DNA from: Tessaracoccus flavescens
GTDB taxonomy: Bacteria; Actinomycetota; Actinomycetes; Propionibacteriales; Propionibacteriaceae
Length of the DNA stretch: 64,000 nucleotides
Direction: 5' to 3'
Assembly: GCF_001998865.1 (NCBI RefSeq)
Contig: NZ_CP019607.1
Span: 2,356,001-2,420,000, forward strand
The notes under the pieces were generated by a model. That model saw nothing but the letters and a program-made list of their open reading frames with translations, ran no database searches and had not been told where the DNA came from. The translations under genes were made by a program, and so were the position numbers. Within the stretch, counting starts at the first letter, position 1, and every line of letters starts with the position of its first letter. This document shows, in pieces, positions 26,840 to 34,959 of this stretch.

Positions 26840-27355
26840 CGACGAAGCCATCGAATACGCCATCAGGCGAGGAGCCCAACAGATCGTGCTCTTCGGCTGG
26901 TCAATGGGTGCCGCGATCACCCTCCAAATCGCCGCCCGACCTCGACACCAGGGCCTGATCGCCGCGCAAGTACTCGACTCACCAGTCCTCAACTGGACCG
27001 AAGTCATCAAGACCAACTGCGCCCGCAGCGGGCTGCCCGCCGCAGCCGGCTACCTCGCAATCCCGTGGCTCACCATGACCCGCTCGCTCGCACCTTCGGC
27101 CTACCGGGGCGCATCCCGCTCCGACCCTTCGACTGGACGGCACGAGCCGCAGAACTCACCACGCCGACCCTGATCCTCCACGGCACCAGAGACGACTCCG
27201 TGCCGATCCGGCTCTCACAAACCCTCAGAGACGCCCGACCGGACCTTGTCGACCTGGAGACGTTTGACGCTGGGCACACCCTTTCCTGGAACTCCGACCC
27301 CAGCCGATGGCAGACCACCGTCACCGCCTGGCTTCAGGAGCATGCCGAGCGCTGA
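26840..27355 (+). pseudogene. alpha/beta hydrolase, N-terminus lost and frameshifted
   Basis: The nucleophile elbow is intact (IVLFGWSMGAAITLQIAA), as are the acid and histidine regions (LILHGTRDDSVPIRLSQTL; FDAGHTLSW), but they lie in two frames: the first half ends near AIPWLTMTRSLA and the second starts near RTFGLPGRIPLRPFDW, with the shift between about 27066 and 27090. Everything before the elbow strand is missing because the gene begins at the junction with the accessory-protein fragment. It cannot make a working enzyme. Confidence 0.75.
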
Positions 27356-27439
27356 CAGCCCCGCAGCGAGTTCGCGCGTGGCCCCCAATCTTGTACGGCC
27401 ACCACCGGAGAAACCCAACTCAAGCAGTACAACCGCCGA

Positions 27440-27834
27440 TATCATCCGAATGTTGGTCTGCCAGGACTATAGAGCCAGGGAGGGCCAACGCGTCGACAAG
27501 CGCCTCACGTTCGAAAACGCCGAGGTCGACGAGCCGGTCCACCTCAAGGACGTCCACTAGGACCACATCTTCCCCCTGTCTCGATTTACGATGAGAATGC
27601 TCCTCGACGCCGGTGTCCCGCTCGACAAGGTCGACAACTAAACGGTTGCCGTGAACCTCCTGCCGAACCTCCAGTTGTTCGCTGGGACAGCCAACATCGA
27701 GGAAACGACGGACTGCCGCCGGAGTAGAGATCAACACTGCCTTCGCGAGTGCGTACAAGCGAGCCACCTACTTTGCCGAGAACGACTCCTACGGCCTTCC
27801 GCTCGCAGTGCAGGCAGTCGCACTACGAGAATGA
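27440..27834 (+). pseudogene. HNH nuclease-type (DUF262/GmrSD-like) remnant with in-frame stops
   Basis: One frame reads DYRAREGQRVDKRLTFEN, VHLKDVH, TAG (27558-27560), DHIFPLSRFTMRMLLDAG, VPLDKVDN, TAA (27639-27641), TVAVNLLPNLQLFAGTANIE. The DHIFP motif, followed by a NLLPNLQLL-like helix, is typical of the HNH domain at the end of DUF262/GmrSD-type restriction proteins. After about 27720 a different frame gives a short tail (AFASAYKRATYFAENDSYGL) that I cannot assign. Only scraps remain. Confidence 0.5.
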
Positions 27835-28329
27835 TGCGGCCCACTCCGCGACACGGCGCGAACTCTCTTCCTCGGACAGGTCTTCGACGCGGGTCATCAC
27901 CGTCCAGCGCACACCGAACGGGTCGCGGATGCTGGCGTAGCGGTCGCCCGAGACGAAGGTAGCCGGTTCTTCGCGAACGATTGCCCCAGCGGCGACCGCG
28001 TGCGTGACGACGGCATCGACGTCGGGAACGTAGAGTCCGAGTGAGTAGCAGGCCTTGTCGTCGTCCGGTGGCGGCACAAGCTGGTAGTCCGGGCTGGGAA
28101 CCCCGACTTGCAGTTGGCCGAGTTCGAAGTTGAGGTCGGCGTGAACCAACTGACCATTCATCTCAGTGACGTCGATGACACGGGCACCGAACACGTCGCG
28201 GTAGAACTCGATCGCGCCCGCAGCATCCGTCAGCGCGAGGAAGGGAGTCAGTGAGGTCATGCCGTGAGGCCTGCCCTCCGTGGTGAATGTGCCGGTGACA
28301 CCCCGGCTCGGTGTTTCTTTATCTGTCAT
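27823..28329 (-). CDS. VOC-family (glyoxalase/PhnB-like) protein
   Basis: A 168-residue protein, or about 145 from the inner ATG at 28260 (MTSLTPFLALTDAAGAIEFY). The VOC fold is visible as paired beta-alpha-beta modules: FYRDVFGARVIDVTEMNG, ADLNFELGQLQVG, YVPDVDAVVTHAVAAGA and YASIRDPFGVRWTVMTRVED. It is transcribed away from the AraC-type regulator at 28407, which may control it. Likely a small-molecule lyase, isomerase or antibiotic-binding protein; the ligand is unknown. Confidence 0.85.
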   Translation of the reverse strand: MTDKETPSRGVTGTFTTEGRPHGMTSLTPFLALTDAAGAIEFYRDVFGARVIDVTEMNGQLVHADLNFELGQLQVGVPSPDYQLVPPPDDDKACYSLGLYVPDVDAVVTHAVAAGAIVREEPATFVSGDRYASIRDPFGVRWTVMTRVEDLSEEESSRRVAEWAASFS

Positions 28330-28406
28330 ACAGCCACCGTAAGGTCGTCACGGAGCTGGCCGCTTGTACATGCGCGTCACGTTGTCCGCGCATCTACTCT
28401 GGATCT

Positions 28407-29183
28407 ATGTTCGATCAGTCGCGAGGGGTGCTGTTTCCCTCGCGACTGCCTGCCTTCCACCGACTCGCGCCCCCTCATGCTGCGGAGGATCTGGTTCAGT
28501 GGTTCTGGATACCGGAGTGGAACCTCGATCCGGGTGTCGTTTCACGTCAGACGGTCGTCGGCTATCCAGCCCTGAATCTCGTCGTCGAGCCGCAGGGTGT
28601 ATCGCTCGTGGGCGCGACGACGCGCATGAGCGAACGGATACTGCGGGGTAGCGGCTGGGCAGTGGGTGCACTTCTGCGACCCGCAGCCGTGCGCACGTTG
28701 ACAGCCGATGCGAGTTCGCTTGTCGATACCGAGCAACCCTTGAGCGCTCCCGCCCTTCACGACCAGGTTGGCGCGGCGATGGGTAGTGCAAGCAATTGGC
28801 GTGAGGAGGCAGTAGACGTGTTCGCGCGATGGTTCAGCGCCCGTGTCGGCGAGGTCTCGTCCGTCGCGCGTCACGCGAATATGATGTCGGAAGTGTTGAT
28901 CGGTGAGGGCGGCGCGAATACCCCCGCCGAGGCTGCCGCCCGGCTCGCGGTATCGCTGCGCACGCTGCAACGCATGACCCACCGATACATCGGCCTGCCA
29001 CCGGCTGCCATCATCCGACGTCGGCGACTACAGGACGCCGCTCAACTGGTGCGTGAGCAACCCGAGATCTCTCTCGCGACGATCGCTGCTGATCTCGGCT
29101 ACACCGACCACGCGCACCTCACCGGCGATTTCCGCAGTGTGCTTGGGTTTACCCCCAGCGGCTACCGGTCTGAGTCATCATGA
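28407..29183 (+). CDS. AraC-family transcriptional regulator
   Basis: A 258-residue regulator. The N-terminal sensor domain starts MFDQSRGVLFPSRLPAFHRL; the C-terminal double helix-turn-helix is clear: AEAAARLAVSLRTLQRMTHR and EISLATIAADLGYTDHAHLT followed by DFRSVLGFTPSGYR. The start at ATG 28407 matches the second copy of this N-terminus at 29334. Divergent to the VOC gene with a 77-base intergenic region, so local control is likely. Codon use is less GC-biased than the flanking chromosome, fitting island origin. Confidence 0.85.
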   Translation: MFDQSRGVLFPSRLPAFHRLAPPHAAEDLVQWFWIPEWNLDPGVVSRQTVVGYPALNLVVEPQGVSLVGATTRMSERILRGSGWAVGALLRPAAVRTLTADASSLVDTEQPLSAPALHDQVGAAMGSASNWREEAVDVFARWFSARVGEVSSVARHANMMSEVLIGEGGANTPAEAAARLAVSLRTLQRMTHRYIGLPPAAIIRRRRLQDAAQLVREQPEISLATIAADLGYTDHAHLTGDFRSVLGFTPSGYRSESS

Positions 29184-29334
29184 GGTACTCGGGGGTGGCC
29201 TTCGCCTCGTCCAGCGCGGCCTGGGCGCGGTAGATCCAGAACCACTGAGCCAGTTCCGCTGTGCTGGGCGGAGGGGCGAATCGCTGGAACGTTGGCAGGT
29301 GGGAGGGGAATAGCACTCCTCGGGTCTGATCCAT
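29149..29334 (-). pseudogene. N-terminal fragment of a second AraC-type regulator
   Basis: The first 34 codons (MDQTRGVLFPSHLPTFQRFA, PPPSTAELAQWFWI) are closely similar to the start of the complete regulator at 28407, but after WFWI the sequence turns into unrelated residues (YRAQAALDEAKATPEYLMMT) and stops. The DNA-binding half is absent. It is divergent from the SRPBCC gene at 29414, so an AraC-regulator/SRPBCC pair probably existed before the truncation. Confidence 0.65.
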
Positions 29335-29413
29335 CAATGGTTTCAGCGTAAGCGTGGCCGTGATGGCGCGCATCTCCAAGCGTCTGCATCGCTGGCACCC
29401 ATACGGTGAACGC

Positions 29414-29947
29414 ATGACTGATACCGCACACAACGGAGGAGTCCGCATGATCCGTCACACAACCGGCCGCCTACGCGGCGACAACGAGATCGCCGTCGCT
29501 CGCACATTCCGGGGCACGGCCGACGACGTCTGGCAGTCGTTCACTGACCCGACCCGGCTGAGCCGCTGGTACGGCACCTACACCGGGGACTGTGCCGACG
29601 GCCGGGTCACGGTGGTCATGACGGCCGAGGAGGGCCATGAGGGCACGCCGTTCCACATCGTCCGTTGCGAACGGCCGCACGTGCTTGAGGCGCGGGCCGA
29701 GGAGGCGGGCGTCGAGTGGCGTCTGACACTGGAGGTGACCGAGCACGACGGGATTTCGACGCTCACCCTGGTGCAGGCCTTCGACAGTCCCGATGAGGTC
29801 GGCTCGGTCGGCCCGGGGTGGGAGTACTACCTTGACCGGCTGGTGGCCGCCGAGACCGGCCAGGACGTCGAGGCGATCTCCTGGGACGAGTACTACCCGG
29901 TCCAGCAGGCCTACTACACACAGCTGGCCACCCAGATGCGCTTCTGA
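29414..29947 (+). CDS. SRPBCC (START-like, AHSA1-type) domain protein
   Basis: A 177-residue protein with the AHSA1/SRPBCC pattern: VARTFRGTADDVWQSFTDPT, RLSRWYGTYTGD, EWRLTLEVTEHDGISTLTLV and GWEYYLDRLVAAETGQ. I chose ATG 29414 (MTDTAHNG); a start at 29447 near MIRHTTGR is also possible. Proteins of this kind bind hydrophobic ligands and are often paired with AraC or ArsR regulators, as here with the truncated regulator on the other side. Confidence 0.85.
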   Translation: MTDTAHNGGVRMIRHTTGRLRGDNEIAVARTFRGTADDVWQSFTDPTRLSRWYGTYTGDCADGRVTVVMTAEEGHEGTPFHIVRCERPHVLEARAEEAGVEWRLTLEVTEHDGISTLTLVQAFDSPDEVGSVGPGWEYYLDRLVAAETGQDVEAISWDEYYPVQQAYYTQLATQMRF

Positions 29948-29972
29948 TCGACGCCGCCGCTTTGCGAATCGC

Positions 29973-30510
29973 TCAATGCCGGATGTGGCGTTCGCCGGTA
30001 AAGATCATGGCCGGGCCGGCTTCGTCGGTCCTGTCGATGACCTTCTGGTCTCCCGTCGAGCCGCCTGGCTGGATGACCGTGGTGGCCCCGGCCGAGATGA
30101 CACCGTCGAGGCCGTCGGAGAAGGGGAAGAAGGCGTCACCCGCATACACGCCGCCGGCGGCTCGACCCGCGGCCTTTTCACCCGCCAGCCGGCCGGAGTC
30201 ACGGCGGTTCTGCTGGCCGGCACCGATGTCCCACGTCACGCCGTCCTTCACCAGGATGACGGCGTTGGACTTTGCGTAGGCGCACACCGTCCAGACCATG
30301 TCGATGTCGTCCCACTGGTCACCGGGCGGCTGCGCTTCGGTCACCACTTGCCAGTCGGCGCGCCGGCTCACAAACCGGTCTGGGTTCTGCACCAGCTAGC
30401 CGCCGCCCACTTTGCGCAACTCCCATTCCACCGAGGTGAGGTCGGGCGCAGGGGCCGAGATGCTGCACAGGTTCTTCTTCGAGGCGATCAGATCGCAGAT
30501 TGATCCACCA
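29973..30510 (-). pseudogene. purH: purH, 3' fragment with an internal stop
   Basis: The last 140 codons are the end of the AICAR transformylase/IMP cyclohydrolase: WTVCAYAKSNAVILVKDGVT, GAGQQNRRDSGRLAGEKA, GDAFFPFSDGLDGVISAG and the C-terminus FTGERHIRH. The same frame continues upstream across a TAG at 30398-30396 (LRKVGGG-stop-LVQNPDRF) into DLIASKKNLCSISAPAPDL and fades near 30510. The cyclohydrolase half and the rest of the transformylase are missing. A purine gene tail is out of place on this island; the organism presumably has an intact purH elsewhere. Confidence 0.8.
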
Positions 30511-30646
30511 AGCAAGGGGCTGGGACGGCATCATCCCTGCCAAGCAGTCCACGCCTTTCGGTACCCCCTGCTTTGAGCAACGCCGACAGCCACCAAGCAA
30601 TGCGTGATTCGCCATGACATCACTTGCCTGGCTGGAACAGCCGTCA

Positions 30647-31234
30647 TCACCCAGCGGGGGGCTGTGACTCTACGACCCTACGGAGGGTTCGTCGGATCAG
30701 GTCTTCAACGCGATGCCGTGCGAGAAGGCCGTCTGATGCGGCATCAAGCCCCGTATATACAGTGCTCCAGATCATTCGCTCGATCCAGCCGGCGGGAACG
30801 GTCGCATCGAGTATCCCCTCGCGCTGACCTCGTTCGATCTCACCGATGAGCAGCGCGTCGACCGCCTTGGCTATCGGGGCATCCGCGTCGGAGGCGGCGC
30901 CTTCCGTGGCGGTGAACAGGAACCGGATGCGGTCGTCCAAGTGGACCATCGCGCTGACGAACCGCTCGATCACCTCCAATGCCGACCCCGTTCCCGGACC
31001 GGCCTGCTCGATCGCCTCGCGCAGCGTCGCCCAGGAATCGCTGACAAGCGACTGATGGAGGTGCTCCCTGTCAGGGAAGTAGCGATGGATCGTCGCCCGA
31101 CCCACGCCAGCAGTTGCAGCGATGCGGGCGAGGCCAACAGTGGGGTCATGCGCCCACTCCTTCGCAGCTCCATCCAGGATCGCCTGACGAGTGCGTACAC
31201 GCTGTGGCGAGAGACCCATTGCACTATGATACAT
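30647..31234 (-). CDS. TetR-family transcriptional repressor
   Basis: A 195-residue regulator. The N-terminal helix-turn-helix is VRTRQAILDGAAKEW, VGLARIAATAGVGRATIHRY, FPDREHLHQSL; the rest is the helical ligand-binding domain. Its start codon (ATG 31234; ATG 31219 is an alternative) lies inside a perfect inverted repeat that also abuts the start of the divergent NmrA-type gene, which is thus its probable target. Confidence 0.9.
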   Translation of the reverse strand: MYHSAMGLSPQRVRTRQAILDGAAKEWAHDPTVGLARIAATAGVGRATIHRYFPDREHLHQSLVSDSWATLREAIEQAGPGTGSALEVIERFVSAMVHLDDRIRFLFTATEGAASDADAPIAKAVDALLIGEIERGQREGILDATVPAGWIERMIWSTVYTGLDAASDGLLARHRVEDLIRRTLRRVVESQPPAG

Positions 31235-31251
31235 CTCATCCTAGAATGAGA
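31234..31251. promoter_or_regulatory. probable TetR operator
   Basis: Perfect palindrome TCTCAT-N6-ATGAGA between the divergent tetR-type and NmrA-type genes. It touches the first codon of the regulator and ends 3 bases before the ATG of the reductase, so binding would block both genes. The very short distance implies a leaderless or nearly leaderless transcript for the reductase. Confidence 0.65.
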
Positions 31252-31253
31252 CA

Positions 31254-32141
31254 ATGACGTCTCACTCTCGTACTCTTGATCCCATCGTGGTGACGGGTGC
31301 CACCGGTTCGGTAGGCCGTGCCGTCGTGGCTGGGCTCATCCAGGCAGGTCGTCCTGTGCGGGCGGTGTCACGTCGCCCTGATCGTGCCGACTTGCCTCCC
31401 GAGGCCCAGGTCGTGGCGGGTGACCTCGCTGAGCCCGCGACACTGGAACCGGCCCTCGCGGGAGCGGCCCAGCTCGTCCTTATTGCGTTGCCAGACACAG
31501 TTACCGAAGTGGTCGAGCAGGCCCGAGGTGCCGGTGTCGAGCACATCGTCGTCGTATCGTCGGGGGCGGTGACCGCCGGGTTCGACACGACGTACAACCT
31601 CTTGGTCGAACAGGTTGTCACAGCTTCTGGCCTCGATTGGACGATCGTCCGACCCGGTGAGTTCGCCACCAATGCTCTGCTCATGTGGGGACCTTCGATC
31701 AGGTCGCATCGCCGTGTGGTCGAGCCATTCCCCGATCAGCCCGGCAGCCCGATCCACGAGGCAGATATCGCCGACGTCATCTTGGCCGACCTTCTCCATC
31801 CCCAACGCCGTGGTCGGATCGACACGATCGTCGGGCCCGACAGGTTGACCAAGCGAGAGCAAGTCGCCGCGATCGAGGCCGCAATCGGCGAGGACATCGA
31901 GTTGGCCGAGGTGACCGCTGAGGAAGCGCGGACCTTTTATCGCGCCCAAGGCGGGTTTGCCGCCTATAACGCCGACTTCCTCTTCGGCTTCGAGAGCTAC
32001 GACGGCGTCGCGGGCGCGATTGATGAACCTCGTGACGACCTAACCGACTCCTACCTCACTCTCGCTGAGGTCACCGGAAGCCCAGCACGCTCATTCGCGC
32101 AGTGGGCGATCGATCACGCTTCCGACTTCTCGACAAGGTGA
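31254..32141 (+). CDS. NmrA-like NAD(P)-binding protein
   Basis: A 295-residue atypical short-chain dehydrogenase. The nucleotide-binding motif is VVTGATGSVGRAVVAGLIQA, followed by VRAVSRRPDRADLPPEAQVV, HIVVVSSGAVTAG and DWTIVRPGEFATNALLMWG, typical of NmrA/NAD(P)H azoreductase-like proteins. No catalytic YxxxK is seen at the usual place, so it may be a redox sensor or quinone reductase. It is probably repressed by the divergent TetR-type protein through the palindrome just before its start. Confidence 0.85.
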   Translation: MTSHSRTLDPIVVTGATGSVGRAVVAGLIQAGRPVRAVSRRPDRADLPPEAQVVAGDLAEPATLEPALAGAAQLVLIALPDTVTEVVEQARGAGVEHIVVVSSGAVTAGFDTTYNLLVEQVVTASGLDWTIVRPGEFATNALLMWGPSIRSHRRVVEPFPDQPGSPIHEADIADVILADLLHPQRRGRIDTIVGPDRLTKREQVAAIEAAIGEDIELAEVTAEEARTFYRAQGGFAAYNADFLFGFESYDGVAGAIDEPRDDLTDSYLTLAEVTGSPARSFAQWAIDHASDFSTR

Positions 32142-32436
32142 TTCCCACCGTCCGGTCACGGGTGACATGACCGGCCGCGTCCGGCAAGTGAGCGCCGATT
32201 CCCGGGCGGGGAGGTGACCGCTTCTCGGCGGTCGTCGCTCGCACAAGCACCACGCACATGCCCGTGGGCCTGCGGGTGCACGACTGCGTGGAGGTCGCAC
32301 TAGTCCGTTCGGGTTCAGCGACCCTGTTTGGGGAGTTCGGGCGTCGGCATCTCAGTGTGGGTGGGAGTAGTGCCCCTTAAGGTGGTGTAGCACTCGGTGG
32401 CCGGCTCGTCGTTCACGACGTAGGCGCGGTCACCGT
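32142..32436. other. intergenic region, no gene recognised
   Basis: No credible coding frame or RNA gene between the NmrA-like gene and the left end of the IS256 element. Confidence 0.5.
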
Positions 32437-32518
32437 GTGATCCTTCGAGAAGTCTCTTACCTCCACTCGAAAGGCATCATCACGATGACCGCACTTAACA
32501 TTGTCGACAGTGAGAATG

Positions 32519-33847
32519 GAGTCTGGCAACCCCGGGCTGGGGTCTGACTCGATTGTCGACAGGCGTCTTGGATTGCCTTTGCGTGGGATTTGTCGGCCTC
32601 GCTGCCCGGGGATGCCGTGCATGTGACCGGACGAGCAGCGTGACCTCATAGGAGCTTGAGCAGCGCCCCCATCACTGTCTTGTCCGCCCGCTCGCCCGGT
32701 CACGTGCCGTCCCAGGCATCTAGCACCAAAGGCGGAAACATGAACAACGACGGCTCCAAGCCACGAGAAGTCTTCGGCGGAGTGGACACTGACTCAAACA
32801 CCCACCATGCCGCGGTGGTCGACCCACTTGGCCGCGAGCTGGCAGATCGCGAGTTCCCGGCCACACCCTCCGGCTACGAAGCGCTGCGGACATGGCTGGT
32901 CGGATACGGCCAGTTGGTGATGGTGGGAGTCGAAGGCACAGGATCCTACGGCGCCGGACTGATGCGTGTGCTCGCCGGCACTGGCATCACCGTCGTCGAG
33001 GTCGACCGTCCGGACCGTAGTGCTCGACGTGCGGATGGCAAGTCCGATCCGCTGGATGCGTATGCAGCTGCCCGCGCAGCGGCATCAGGGCGCGCTGCCG
33101 GAACGCCGAAGTCGCGAGACGGAATTGTGGAATCCATCCGGTGTCTACGTCTGGTCCAGCGCTCTGCCATCAAGGCGCGGACCCAGTGCATCAACCAGAT
33201 TCGCGCGCTCTTGGTCAACGGACCCACCGACCTTCGAGAACTCATGAGACCGCTGACCACCGCGAGGATGATCAGAACCCTGGCCAACCTTCGGCCTGGA
33301 ACCGACCTGGCCGATCCGGGTGTCGCCTGCAGACGTGCTGTGCGATCACTGGCGCGCCGCCATGGCGACCTTGACAGGGAAGTGAAGGAACTCCACCGCA
33401 GACTCACCGATCTCACCCGCCAAGCCGTGCCGGAACTACTCGAACGACCCGGTGTCGGCGTCCAAGTCGCGGCGCAGTTGCTGATCACCGCTGGAGATAA
33501 CCCCAACCGCCTCGTCTCCGAGGCAGCGTTCGCCCACTTGGCCGGCGTCGCACCAGTCCCCGCCTCCTCCGGAAAGCGACAGCACCGACACCGACTCAAC
33601 CGCGGCGGTGACCGCGCCGCGAACAACGCGCTCTACACCGTCGCGCTGGTCCGTATGCGCTTCCACCAGCCGACTCGCGCCTATGTCGCACGCCGCACCG
33701 CTGAAGGTCTCTCGAAGAAAGACATCATCCGCTGCCTCAAGCGCGCCGTTGCCCGTGAGATGTTCCATCTCCTCACCAAGCCTGCAGCCCTCTCGGTGCA
33801 CGCCCACAAACCACTATCGTCAGCCGCTTGACATCTATAGGAGCATC
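32519..33847 (+). mobile_element. IS110-family element inserted in IS256
   Basis: The boundaries are deduced from where the IS256 transposase reading is broken and resumes. The result is an element of about 1.33 kb with a 221-base left noncoding end and a 16-base right end, which is the shape of IS110-group elements whose long left end encodes the bridge RNA. The motif ATAGGAGC occurs inside the left end (near 32650), at the right end (33837-33844), and again in the left end of the second IS110 (near 35093). Confidence 0.7.
32740..33831 (+). CDS. IS110-family transposase (DEDD recombinase)
   Basis: A 363-residue protein. The N-terminal RuvC-like DEDD domain shows GGVDTDSNTHHAAVVD, VGVEGTGSYGAGLMRVL and ADGKSDPLDAYAAARA; the C-terminal Tnp20 domain shows LLERPGVGVQVAAQLLITAG, FAHLAGVAPVPASSGKRQ, and the serine-containing region around RHRLNRGGDRAANNALY. 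The gene appears intact, so this copy may be able to move. The start at ATG 32740 follows AAAGGCGG. Confidence 0.9.
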   Translation: MNNDGSKPREVFGGVDTDSNTHHAAVVDPLGRELADREFPATPSGYEALRTWLVGYGQLVMVGVEGTGSYGAGLMRVLAGTGITVVEVDRPDRSARRADGKSDPLDAYAAARAAASGRAAGTPKSRDGIVESIRCLRLVQRSAIKARTQCINQIRALLVNGPTDLRELMRPLTTARMIRTLANLRPGTDLADPGVACRRAVRSLARRHGDLDREVKELHRRLTDLTRQAVPELLERPGVGVQVAAQLLITAGDNPNRLVSEAAFAHLAGVAPVPASSGKRQHRHRLNRGGDRAANNALYTVALVRMRFHQPTRAYVARRTAEGLSKKDIIRCLKRAVAREMFHLLTKPAALSVHAHKPLSSAA

Positions 33848-34959
33848 CCTGCCCGCCTGCTTGGTGAAGCCCTGACCGACGCGTCGCCGGATCTGATGCG
33901 GCAGCTGCTGCAGACAATGATCAACGCGCTGCTGTCCGCCGACGCGGACGCCGTCGTCGGCGCGGAATGGGGTCAGGTCTGCCCAGACCGGCTCGCGCAA
34001 CGAAACGGCTACCTCGCCGGCGTCTCGACCGGCCGGATGGACAAGCTCGTCAAGACACTTGGGATCCACTCACTGTCGAAGTCGCAGGTCTCCCGGATGG
34101 CCGCGGACCTCGACGAGCAGGTCGACCAGTTCCGCCACCGGCCGCTCGACGACGCCGGGCCGTTCACGTTCGTCGCCGCCGACGCGCTCACCATGAAGGT
34201 CCGCGAAGGCGGCCGCGTCATCAACGCGGTCGTCCTGGTCGCGACCGGCGTCAACGCCGACGGGCGCCGCGAGGTCCTCGGCCTGCGGGTCGCGACTAGC
34301 GAGACCGGCGCGGCCTGGAACTCGTTCTTCGCTGACCTCGTCGCCCGCGGCCTGTCCGGCGTCCGCCTGGTCACCTCCGACGCGCATCCCGGCCTTGTGG
34401 AAGCGATCGCGGCGAATCTGCCCGGAGCTTCCTGGCAGCGCTGCCGCACCCACTACGCCGCCAACCTGATGTCCGTGACACCGAAGAACATGTGGCCGGC
34501 CGTCAAGGCGATGCTGCACTGCGTCTACGACCAGCCCGACGCGGCATCCGTGAACGCACAGTTCGACCGACTCCTGGACTACGTCGAGGACAAGCTCCCC
34601 GACGCGTTCGAGCACCTCGACACCGCCAGGGCGGACATCCTCGCGTTCACCGGATTTCCCCGAAGGGCTCTGGCAGCAGATCTGGTCCAACAACCCGAAC
34701 GAGCGGCTCAACCGCGAGATCCGCCGCCGCACCGACTCCGTCGGAATCTTCCCGAACCGCGACGCGGTCATCCGCCTCGTCGGCGCCGTCCTCGCCGAGC
34801 AGACCGACGAATGGGCCGAAGGGCGCCGTTACCTCGGCCTCGACATCCTCGCCAAGTCCCGCCTCACCCTCATCCCCGACACCGGAACCGAGGAGGTGAG
34901 CGACCCCATCCTCGAACTCAGCGCCTAACCGACACCAACAACTGAAGGATCACCAACGG

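Larger units (their letters stand above)
32485..34928 (+). pseudogene. IS256-family transposase, split and damaged
   Basis: The start MTALNIVD lies at 32485-32508 (plus the GTCGAC up to 32518). After the inserted IS110 the frame resumes at 33848 as PARLLGEALTDASPDLMRQL. Then RNGY joins directly to LAGVSTGRMDK, which skips about 50 residues that normally lie between them. The catalytic region continues (FVAADALTMKVREGG; RLVTSDAHPGLVEAIAA). Near 34660 one extra base shifts the frame, and the C-terminus LWQQIWSNNPNERLNREIRR is found in the next frame, ending at 34928. Three independent lesions are therefore present. Confidence 0.8.
32437..34953 (+). mobile_element. IS256-family element, interrupted by an IS110 element
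   Basis: Left tip GTGATCCTTC (32437-32446) is the inverted match of GAAGGATCAC at 34944-34953. Between them lies an IS256 transposase gene split near codon 8 by an IS110 element (32519-33847). Further damage in the transposase shows the element is dead. Confidence 0.75.
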
